A stretch of 64,000 bases of DNA from Thermoplasmatota archaeon (GTDB lineage: Archaea > Thermoplasmatota > Penumbrarchaeia > JASLWR01), in NCBI GenBank assembly GCA_030740765.1, contig JASLWR010000003.1, positions 1 through 64,000 of the forward strand. Direction: 5' to 3'. Below, in pieces: positions 43,543 to 51,127 of the stretch (position 1 is the stretch's first letter; each line of letters opens with the position of its first letter). The translations under genes were made by a program, and so were the position numbers. Under the pieces are notes generated by a model. It was not told the DNA's origin and ran no database searches. It was given only the letters and a program-made list of their open reading frames with translations.

Positions 43543-45549
43543 TCATTGGAACTCATTGGTGTATTTCCACAATACTTCGTCCCCGTCCTCAAGGTAATAA
43601 ACGTCACTTGCCATGTTGGCAAATTCGCCGTTTACCCAGTAAAGCCAATTACGGTCGTTCCTGCCATTCTCCACACCCGCTATGGACCTTATGAAGGTCC
43701 CGTAGATATACTCGGATGTCTCTACATCCGTGCCTGCGACATCCATGGCATTGACCAGGCAGTCGAGAACGGTGCCCTTGTCCGAACTGATATTAGTAAA
43801 TGTCCAAACTGAAGAATTACTCGGTCCGGTCTCCATAAGCCATTGGTTTTCCCTGAAGGTCCATAAAGTCTCGTTACCAGGATTTATGGGAGCATCTTCC
43901 CGACCAAAAACTATCTTCAACGTCAGACCAGAACCGAAGCGCGGCGATCCTCTTGAACCCACTCCGGGGATCTGGAGAGAAACTGCCACGGCACAGCTGA
44001 TTACAACCAGAACAGCAAAGAACACGCATATCTTTAGAATCGTCTTCCTTCGTGAGACATCCATTCGTTTCCCTATGGTATCGGCCAAGGACCCCTTCGT
44101 CAAAGCCTTAGGGCCCCCCTCGGATGCTCTCTCCTTTTTACGTCCGATCAAGGACAATCCTGCCAAAGGTACGATGATCATGACCGTTAGAAGAAGCCAA
44201 CGCCCCGGCGCTTCCTTCATGTCCCGACCATCGCTTTCATCTTCCCCGTGTTCAATTTCCATCTTGTCATCCGTTTTGTCGAATTTACCGTCGGAAACAC
44301 AATAAATATATCCGTTGTCCGAAGCGAATATTATACTGCCTCTTCCTATGACTGGAGACGACAATGCCCACTGGTGCGGCGTGATCTTATAGCTAAAATA
44401 TTTATTGCCAGTCTTGTCGAGGAAGTAGAGCGTGGAATGATTGCCACTGAGGTTTATATTCGAAAGGAACACGACACCATTCATGGCAACCGCCGGGGAG
44501 GACTGAATTGGGCCGTTAGCGCGGTATTCCCATTTCATCTCTCCGTCAAGGGAATAACATTTCAGCCATCCCTCGTTGTTTGCCACAAATAATAAATTTC
44601 CATCGCTAGCGGGAGAGGATATGGTTCCTCCGATATGGTTTTCCCAGGCGAGCGTTCCGTTCATATCCACTGCCCTCAACCAGCCGTCCGTTACGATATT
44701 GCCCGAATACGAGGCCCAGGAGAATATTATCTTTTCGCCGACGATGAGCGGCGTTGTGCGGATACGTCCATCCACATGATGTGCCCACAAGAGACTGCCG
44801 TCAGATGCATTTATACAGGAGAGATTGCCCCCGTCATTCCCGATGAACAGATTGCCATCTTTGTAGGCAGGCGAGGTGAAATAGACCGTATTTCCGGTAT
44901 CACGGGACCAGATCTTCTTTCCCTGCATATCGACACAATAGAGATTCCCATCGCCTCCTCCGAATACCAGCCGGTCCCGGACGAAGAGCGGAGACGAAGT
45001 TATGCCGAAGGGAGAGTTTTCCGTCTCAAAGGTGAAACGGGAGGCCCCCGACGTTGCATTGAAAGCATAGAGAGTTCCATCTGAAGAACCCACTGCCACA
45101 AGACCGCCATACACTGCGGGGGATGAAAGCTGAACCTTGGAATCCGATACCTTCACGGACCATATTATTTCGCCCGTTCTTTCCTTGAGACATATCAGGG
45201 AGGAGGGAGATATCTGCTTCTGCGTAAAAAAATCGTATTCACCATTGGTATGAACGTATATCCTTCCGTTCACAACCGCCGGAGACGGATCGATCCAACC
45301 TCCCGAGAGGTCCTTTATCCAGCTAATATTCAGTGTCTCAGTGACGGCTAAATCCGAATATCCCAAGTTGGTCTCATCCGACCGAAAACTGCTCCATTCT
45401 GCTGAAGCTGCCCCTGGAATCCCCACGGTAATTGACAAAACCATGAAAAGGAGAAAGATAGGAAAAATAAGGGATGTCACCCCTCTTCTCACGACGCTTC
45501 CTGTAATGGGACCATTCGTTCGTATGCCTCCATGATCAATTTTTTTCAT
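43543..45549 (-). CDS. PQQ-type beta-propeller membrane protein with C-terminal DUF4430 domain
   Basis: A ~668-residue surface protein. The N-terminal signal ends near AASA. A PQQ/WD-like propeller of about eight blades follows (about 50-430) with repeats of the form GxxxFGGGDGNLYCVDMQGKKIW. Two membrane segments (about 450-470 and 505-525) flank a basic cytoplasmic loop. The final ~120 residues (LTLKIVFGRED...WLYWVNGEFANM...GDEVLWKYTN) form a DUF4430 domain, whose family is described as transcobalamin-like C-terminal. Start set at ATG 45549, with AGAGGGG upstream, overlapping the stop of the next gene. It lies directly before EcfT and is a candidate extracellular substrate receptor. Confidence 0.85.
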   Translation of the reverse strand: MKKIDHGGIRTNGPITGSVVRRGVTSLIFPIFLLFMVLSITVGIPGAASAEWSSFRSDETNLGYSDLAVTETLNISWIKDLSGGWIDPSPAVVNGRIYVHTNGEYDFFTQKQISPSSLICLKERTGEIIWSVKVSDSKVQLSSPAVYGGLVAVGSSDGTLYAFNATSGASRFTFETENSPFGITSSPLFVRDRLVFGGGDGNLYCVDMQGKKIWSRDTGNTVYFTSPAYKDGNLFIGNDGGNLSCINASDGSLLWAHHVDGRIRTTPLIVGEKIIFSWASYSGNIVTDGWLRAVDMNGTLAWENHIGGTISSPASDGNLLFVANNEGWLKCYSLDGEMKWEYRANGPIQSSPAVAMNGVVFLSNINLSGNHSTLYFLDKTGNKYFSYKITPHQWALSSPVIGRGSIIFASDNGYIYCVSDGKFDKTDDKMEIEHGEDESDGRDMKEAPGRWLLLTVMIIVPLAGLSLIGRKKERASEGGPKALTKGSLADTIGKRMDVSRRKTILKICVFFAVLVVISCAVAVSLQIPGVGSRGSPRFGSGLTLKIVFGREDAPINPGNETLWTFRENQWLMETGPSNSSVWTFTNISSDKGTVLDCLVNAMDVAGTDVETSEYIYGTFIRSIAGVENGRNDRNWLYWVNGEFANMASDVYYLEDGDEVLWKYTNEFQ

Positions 45550-47368
45550 TCCCCTCTTTCTCCGATTCCACATTAGTCCCGGTATCAGTCGTCTTAACCT
45601 TTTTCCATATCAACAGAACACCAAACAGAATCACCACCGTGATCACAACTATGATCAGGATAATAATATATTGAGTTCCCCCCTCCTCGACATTTTCTTC
45701 GCCCAGTCCCTTTACTGTGGCCATTGGAGCGAATATGGTCAGATGAGTGACATTGGCCCATACAATATTCTTTCCCGGTTCGACGGTAGTGTCCTCAACC
45801 CGTTCCCACTTACTTGAAGACACGTTCCAGAAGTAAAGTGCCAGTGTTTCCTCGTCTGCCCCTTTGGGGAGTTGCACATCATTATACGGTATTTCGATAT
45901 CCATACATTCCAATTCATTCAAATTGATACTCATAAAGAATCCCAGATGCTCGAAAGACGGCCCGATATCACCGGTTTTTTTACTTGCCTCTTCAAAAGT
46001 CATAGCACTGGCCACAAGTGTACCATTACCAAGAACGGTGATCTTCGCCATGCCAAATCCGTCTGTTTTGTCAAGATAAAACGTTTCCGAGGTTCCCGGT
46101 TTGATCTCCAGAACTACCTGCTTTCCTGAGAATTCACCTGCGTTCTTTCGGTCCAACCACAGATTCCTGTTTCCGGGTGACGATGAGTTGGCTGCCGTGG
46201 ACATGGACGATACTCCCATTGTGGTAATGAAATGATATGTGAAATTGTTCCGGACGTACAGCTCCGCAATCCACCACGTTTTTTCTATTGGATTCTGGAT
46301 CAGAGCATAGCTTTGATCTCCGATGTGGAACGATATTTCCGTGGGGTAATTATATTCAGTCTCCACGGTCAGATTTATTTCATATGTGTAGTTCCCCATG
46401 TATTCTATAGCCCGTTCCGTGAGCTTAGGCTGAAATCTTTCCGGTGCAGGAAAAGGGTTTTTGGGGTTCGCAACTGGCAAGGGATATCCCCAAACAGTGT
46501 AGTACAGGGCTAGGGCAACGCCTTCTCTCATGGACAAATCCCCGGCACCCACATCCGCATAATGCCAGCTACCGTTTACGAATTCCAAAACGGCCCAAAA
46601 CCAATTTCCCGTCCCTTCGGTACCGTCAACTCCTGAAATGAATGGGCCGTAAGTGCTGTCCACCACATTAATACCAAGCCCAAGCTCAGACGCTGCCTTC
46701 TCGAAGGCGGTTATCGCTACCACCTGGCGGGCTGCATCGGTTGCATTGGTGGGAACCACTACCTGTTCCGGAGCTGCCCACACCCCCTCCAGTGTCACGT
46801 CTTCCCAACGGTATGTCCCGTTACCGAAATCGATCAAAATGTCCGAATGGATCAGATCAGGATCTTTTTTCGTGGGTGTAGCCACAGGCGGTGAGTCACC
46901 CCAATTGTCGTAAAGCCAGGCAATGGACCCCCCGTCATTAATTTCAAGTTGCCCCGCCCCAACGGAGGAAGGTGACCAGATATCCAGGGTGTCATTCCAG
47001 TAGTACAATATCCAGGATTCGGACCAATCGTCTGTATTGTTAACCTCGTTGATACCGTTTACGAAAACACCAAAATCGGAAGTCGAATAATTAAATTCAA
47101 ATCCCAGTTTTTCACAGGCCTTCTCAGTGGCATTGAAAGCTGAATTATTATCGGTAGTAAGATTGAATACGCTCCAGTAATACTCAGCGTTCCCAAAATC
47201 GATCAGAACGCTTACACTAAGGTTCCCTCTCGTTGCCTGGGCATCGATATTTGGGATATTTCCGACCCCTGCTGAATCAAATTTATTTCTATCGGAATGG
47301 GATATGGCTCCCATCGTCATAAGGAATAATCCGATTATGAGCAGAATTGATAGCACTCTATTATTCAT
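45536..47368 (-). CDS. Surface protein with two DUF4430-like domains and C-terminal membrane anchor
   Basis: A ~610-residue protein. Start at ATG 47368 with GAGGGTG upstream; the signal helix is RVLSILLIIGLFLMTMGAIS. Two DUF4430-like domains follow (about 35-145 and 165-290), each with VLIDFGNxxYxW, FN..(A/T)xEKAxxxLG and (S)W.L.YWN..W motifs. A beta-rich region (about 300-560) resembles archaeal PGF-pre-PGF-type surface domains, and a transmembrane helix (about 575-598) anchors a short basic tail. It is the first gene of the ECF operon, divergent from bud32. Proposed to capture a corrinoid or similar ligand for the ECF transporter. Confidence 0.85.
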   Translation of the reverse strand: MNNRVLSILLIIGLFLMTMGAISHSDRNKFDSAGVGNIPNIDAQATRGNLSVSVLIDFGNAEYYWSVFNLTTDNNSAFNATEKACEKLGFEFNYSTSDFGVFVNGINEVNNTDDWSESWILYYWNDTLDIWSPSSVGAGQLEINDGGSIAWLYDNWGDSPPVATPTKKDPDLIHSDILIDFGNGTYRWEDVTLEGVWAAPEQVVVPTNATDAARQVVAITAFEKAASELGLGINVVDSTYGPFISGVDGTEGTGNWFWAVLEFVNGSWHYADVGAGDLSMREGVALALYYTVWGYPLPVANPKNPFPAPERFQPKLTERAIEYMGNYTYEINLTVETEYNYPTEISFHIGDQSYALIQNPIEKTWWIAELYVRNNFTYHFITTMGVSSMSTAANSSSPGNRNLWLDRKNAGEFSGKQVVLEIKPGTSETFYLDKTDGFGMAKITVLGNGTLVASAMTFEEASKKTGDIGPSFEHLGFFMSINLNELECMDIEIPYNDVQLPKGADEETLALYFWNVSSSKWERVEDTTVEPGKNIVWANVTHLTIFAPMATVKGLGEENVEEGGTQYIIILIIVVITVVILFGVLLIWKKVKTTDTGTNVESEKEGNEKN

Positions 47369-47575
47369 GTTTGGCACCCTCATATATTCAATGGATGGAT
47401 AATCCATCCAACCAGCGTCTGCCATCTAAAACGGGATAAATAAAGATTTTGTTTGCAAATAGCCAAAAGATAAATAAGCGCTTTTCCATATTGTCATGTG
47501 TGCAAAATGCCCGATTTTGCGCAATAGAAGAAAATGGACTTCGATGAAATCTAAATAAAAAAAGGTGCGAAAAAA

Positions 47576-48265
47576 TTGTTTCGAAAGGGAGCCGAAGCCG
47601 AGATAGACGTGATAAATTTTATGGGTACGGAGGCCGTCCGCAAGACAAGAGTGGTAAAGAACTACCGTCTACCAGAGCTTGATGGCGAACTCCGGAAATC
47701 CCGCACCAAAAAGGAAGTGCGTCTCATAAACGAGGTAAAAGGACTGGGAATCCTCACGCCGTTCATCGAATATTTGGATCTGATCAAGGGCGTTATCGTG
47801 ATGGAATACGTCAAGGGCTGCCGTTTGAAGGATTTCATAGACGAAATTGCGTCAGGTGAGGGTGCCGGACAGGAAAAACTACTTGGAGCGGTTATAACAA
47901 GGATAGGTATGGATGTTGGCAAGATGCACGCGAACGGCATAACCCACGGCGACCTCACCACCTCCAACATGCTCTTCTATGAAAAGGACGCTGATGAAAT
48001 GAAAAATATCGCCGCCAAGGGAAAGACAATTGACCCTGATGATATACCAGTCTATTTTATCGACCTTTCATTGGGGGAAAGAAGGGCCGGACTCGAGAAC
48101 ATGGGCGAGGACCTGGACGTTTTTTTCAAGGCTTTTGATAGCACCCACCCGGCACTTATGGAATACGTGGAACATTTCTGGGCGGGTTATGCGTCCCGGA
48201 ATCCAGGGGTCAAAGAAGTGAAGGAAAGGCTGGCGGATATTAAAAAGAGGGCAAGGTACAGATGA
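47576..48265 (+). CDS. bud32: KEOPS complex kinase Bud32
   Basis: A 229-residue small atypical kinase/ATPase of the KEOPS complex that makes t6A in tRNA. Features: KGAEAEI at the N-terminus, invariant Lys in RKTRVVKNYR, VMEYVKGCRLKD hinge, catalytic HGDLTTSNML and metal-binding FIDLSLG. The start is TTG with AAGGTG about 10 bases upstream. In several Euryarchaeota Bud32 is fused to Kae1; here it stands alone and no Kae1 gene is in the window. The next gene follows after a short gap. Confidence 0.95.
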   Translation: MFRKGAEAEIDVINFMGTEAVRKTRVVKNYRLPELDGELRKSRTKKEVRLINEVKGLGILTPFIEYLDLIKGVIVMEYVKGCRLKDFIDEIASGEGAGQEKLLGAVITRIGMDVGKMHANGITHGDLTTSNMLFYEKDADEMKNIAAKGKTIDPDDIPVYFIDLSLGERRAGLENMGEDLDVFFKAFDSTHPALMEYVEHFWAGYASRNPGVKEVKERLADIKKRARYR

Positions 48266-48293
48266 GATATTGATTATTACAGGAATGATTGAA

Positions 48294-48872
48294 ATGAAGA
48301 TAACATTCGTAACGTCGAACACGGGCAAATTAAAGGAAGTAAAGGATAAATTGGAACCTCTGGGCATAGAAGTTGTGGGAGACAAGGTCTATTACCCGGA
48401 AATACAGACGGACTCTTTGCGTGAGGTGGCCCGATACGGGGCCCAGTGGTTGAAGAACCGTTTGGAGGCACCCTTCATTCTGGACGATTCCGGGTTGTTC
48501 CTGTCGGCACTAGAGGGTTTTCCGGGAGTGTATTCGGCTTATGCTTACGGTACAATCGGTAATAGAGGAATTCTGAATCTGATGAATAAAAAGGGGGACA
48601 AGCGCGCCGAGTTCAGAACCGCCGCGGCTCTCGTGGATCCCAACGAAAAGATACACATCTTCGAAGGAGTATGCAAGGGTTCGGTGATAGGCGAGGAACG
48701 GGGTAAGAACGGCTTTGGGTATGATCCCGTTTTCATACCGGAAGGGTATGAGATCACATTCGGAGAGATGAGCACGGAGGAGAAAAATAAAATATCTCAC
48801 CGCAGCCTGGCCTTCCATGAGGTTTACGAGTATATCAAGGAACATTTTTCTGTCGAATTTGATATTTCTTAA
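48294..48872 (+). CDS. XTP/dITP pyrophosphatase (Ham1/RdgB family)
   Basis: A 192-residue nucleotide-pool sanitising enzyme hydrolysing XTP and dITP to monophosphates. Motifs SNTGKLKEV (N-terminus), FILDDSGLFL, GVYSAYAYG, GFGYDPVF and SHRSLAF are in the expected order. Start at ATG 48294; the open frame reaches 8 codons upstream. The pairing bud32-ITPase recurs in archaea. Its 3' end is overlapped on the other strand by the run-on end of the damaged Fic gene. Confidence 0.93.
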   Translation: MKITFVTSNTGKLKEVKDKLEPLGIEVVGDKVYYPEIQTDSLREVARYGAQWLKNRLEAPFILDDSGLFLSALEGFPGVYSAYAYGTIGNRGILNLMNKKGDKRAEFRTAAALVDPNEKIHIFEGVCKGSVIGEERGKNGFGYDPVFIPEGYEITFGEMSTEEKNKISHRSLAFHEVYEYIKEHFSVEFDIS

Positions 48873-49658
48873 ATATTGCCGATAAATTGCCGATAAAATG
48901 TATGAACGTCCCTTCCGGGAGGGGTCCGCCACCTTTAGCCATCCATCTTCGGTCCACCTCTTCAGGAGTACACGAGCCATGCGCTTGGAGATTCCCAATA
49001 TCCCTGCCACGTCCGCACTGATAATGCGTTCTTTTTTGAGGAAAAGACCGAGAACTCTTCTTGCTCTTGGGTCGAGGCGGCGAAGGGCCGCCGGTTCCTG
49101 CGACAAGTCCTTATCGGAATTGCTCACAGCCTCCTCCCTGGCTACATTGAAAACGGATGACAGCAACTCAATGAAATATTCGACCCAAGGCGTGAGGTCC
49201 GTATTGGAGCGTCCTTCATAGTAGTTATGATGGGGATGAACCGACAGCGCGTTATAATAGTCTGAAATATTTCGATCGTGATACTCCTCAAGCGAAAAAA
49301 AGCCGTTCAGACCGTACCCGCCTCGGTGCAAAATGAAAGTAGCAAGGAGCCTTGCCGTTCTGCCGTTCCCATCATAGTATGGATGGATGGTGACGAATTG
49401 ATAATGGACGAGGGCGGCAGTAAGAGGAACGGGTATTTCATCGTACTCCGTGATTTTATACCATTCGACCAATGCCAACATTAGCGATGGTACATCCTTT
49501 GCCTCGGGCGGCATGTAAACGATCGCACCGGACGAGGAATCCCGTATGACATTCTGACCGGTGCGATAAGGGGTTGGCCTGGCCCTTGGACCTTTTTCTA
49601 TAAGTGCGTGGAGCTTCTTTATGCGTTCTTCTGTCAGGGGCAACTTTTCGCAGCCCAC
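48510..49658 (-). pseudogene. Fic protein 1, catalytic and C-terminal part
   Basis: This contains the Fic motif HPYYDGNGRTAR (about residue 92), the AMPylation active site, and a C-terminal winged helix (ISADVAGILGISKRMARVLLKRW). The N-terminal half is in another frame (49634-49969), so the gene is split near 49645 at GCGAAAAG. The last ~120 codons run antisense through the ITPase gene. An exact 11-bp tandem duplication at 48875-48896 explains this: with one copy removed the frame ends at a TGA shortly after GRSYILSAI. The natural C-terminus was therefore about 48840. Confidence 0.75.
48875..48896. repeat. 11-bp tandem duplication in Fic gene 1
   Basis: ATTGCCGATAA occurs twice in direct succession (48875-48885 and 48886-48896). 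Eleven bases are not a multiple of three, so the duplication shifts the Fic frame and removes its stop. It lies between the Fic and ITPase 3' ends. Confidence 0.85.
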
Positions 49659-49969
49659 TCCTCCACGCGGAGCAAAGCGTTCCAGTAGCAGTTCACCTCT
49701 CGTACGTCGCGTTCGCGACCGGGAAATTGTGTCTTTGTGCCCTCGATAACGGCCTCGGCCTCGGCCAACGTTAATCTATTCCCTTCGATGCGTGTGGAAA
49801 AATGAGTAGAACGGATCATGGCCCTCCGGCGCAGTTCCTCCCGAACCGTCAGGGGTAGATGGGTATGCTCCACCACCGCTTTGGCCGCCTCGATTTTCAT
49901 CAATCCTCTTGTTATGGCAGGCGTGATGGTGAATTTAGGGGCCCAGGCCTTTTTCTTTTTCATTAGCAT
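49634..49969 (-). pseudogene. Fic protein 1, N-terminal part
   Basis: A 111-residue frame with the Fic N-terminal region. MIRSTHFSTRIEGNRLTLAEA holds the autoinhibitory (S/T)xxxE(G/N) motif that blocks AMPylation in class II Fic proteins. It ends in VEEWAAKSCP*, while the other frame continues GCEKLPLTEERIKKL, so a one-base change near 49645 splits the gene. Start is ATG 49969 or 49963, overlapping the end of a small upstream gene. Together the parts make a normal ~370-residue Fic protein. Confidence 0.75.
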
Positions 49970-50253
49970 CTTTCTCCAATATCGATATAAAATTCAGACA
50001 TATTAATTCTGCCTGGAATTAGTTTTAGAAGTAAAAATAGGGGATCCTGTTCTGGTAGAGCGAATTCCCTGGCTTTCAGTTTTGAATTTGCCCATGGCTC
50101 CTCCGCTGCATCCCAGAGGCGGTTTTCGATGTCGCTGTTATAAGTGGTCATTGTATCATTCGTGAAAAAGTAGAGCGCTAGATTCATATCATTGGAGTAT
50201 ATGATAAAATTTTCGTCGAAATAATTAGAATTTCGTCTGTTAAACTGTATCAT
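49963..50253 (-). CDS. Hypothetical protein upstream of Fic gene 1
   Basis: A protein of about 96 residues (start taken at ATG 50253, MIQFNRRNSNYFDE; TTG at 50280 is possible). It ends in FYIDIGERC overlapping the Fic start by 7 bases, so the two are probably cotranscribed. No domain recognised. It could be a Fic antitoxin-like partner or a decayed gene fragment; the sequence does not decide. Confidence 0.45.
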   Translation of the reverse strand: MIQFNRRNSNYFDENFIIYSNDMNLALYFFTNDTMTTYNSDIENRLWDAAEEPWANSKLKAREFALPEQDPLFLLLKLIPGRINMSEFYIDIGERC

Positions 50254-50499
50254 CGCTTCTTTGATCTTGTAGATTTCCAACGAATATCTAAATTATTCGT
50301 AGTTTCGTTAAACCAAGAAAAAGAATATTTAAAGGCATGTGCTATCCATAAAAATATTAGAGCCGATAATATGAAAGGATTACCAGACCTTTCACGGGAT
50401 AGCAGGTGCCCTTTGGGAGGAAATAACGAAATATTACTGCGCATGACATCTTGATTATCAAGAGCCTTGCATAACTGACCCCTGTCGATGTCGGCATAT

Positions 50500-50985
50500 A
50501 AAATGTGTTAAAAAAATCAGCAGCCACCCCTCGGATGGGCTCCCATTTCACTCCGGTTCCCACTTCATTCCGTTGACCCTTCGGCTCAACTGAACCCTCG
50601 AAAATCGTACGATTTTCTACGGGAGACACCCTTCGGGCGCACGTTTCACTACGCAACACCTTCTAGGCGTTGCTGCGTCCTCGGCTGGTGAGCCTGCGGA
50701 CACTCCTGAGCCATCTTCGAGCATACCTGCGAGAAGGTACAGTAACGTTCCCAAAGGGAATGTTACGAGTATCGACAGGTGTGTCTACGGGCTCCCATTA
50801 CATTCCGGCGCATCAAATAGATACGCCTGAGCCTTCGATTTCCTTCGGAAACCTACAGGCCACAGAAACAAGGGCACATCCAAATCCAATGGATTTGGAT
50901 GTGCCCTCGACAATATGTCTACGGGAGTCACAGAAAAGAATTAAATAATTCTGTGTATTCTGTGCTTCAGTGGCTAAAAAAGGGG
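50500..50985 (+). repeat. Long hairpin array, module B copy
   Basis: An array of nearly 500 bases in the 850-base gap before the 51128 gene. It includes GAAAATCG-TA-CGATTTTC tagged CTACGGG and the segment CACGTTTCACTACGCA (50642) leading to CGGCTGGTGAGCCTGCGGA, closely matched at 58050-58120. It also has TAACGTTCCC/GGGAATGTTA. At 50871-50907 a perfect 17-bp stem with a 3-base loop is followed by TCGACAATATGTCTACGGG. A final CACAGAA/TTCTGTG pair ends it near 50960. No gene is supported between 50281 and 51127. Confidence 0.75.
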
Positions 50986-51127
50986 ATCGGGGGCCAATAA
51001 TGCTAAAAGGTAATCAAGATGAACAACCCTCAAAAGAACATATATGAAAAATACTTTTGCCTCCCTCATAGCCAAATTAGGGTTTTTTCTACAGTCCCTA
51101 TGATGAAAAAAACGGACGAGTGATCGA

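Noticed and set aside
48510-48840. Genuine antisense overlap of Fic and ITPase coding regions
   Set aside because: The overlap is explained by the 11-bp tandem duplication; the translated extension has no Fic-like character.
50500-50985. Possible CRISPR array in the repeat-rich gaps
   Set aside because: The hairpin units differ in sequence and length, there is no constant direct repeat with spacers of even length, and no cas genes are nearby.
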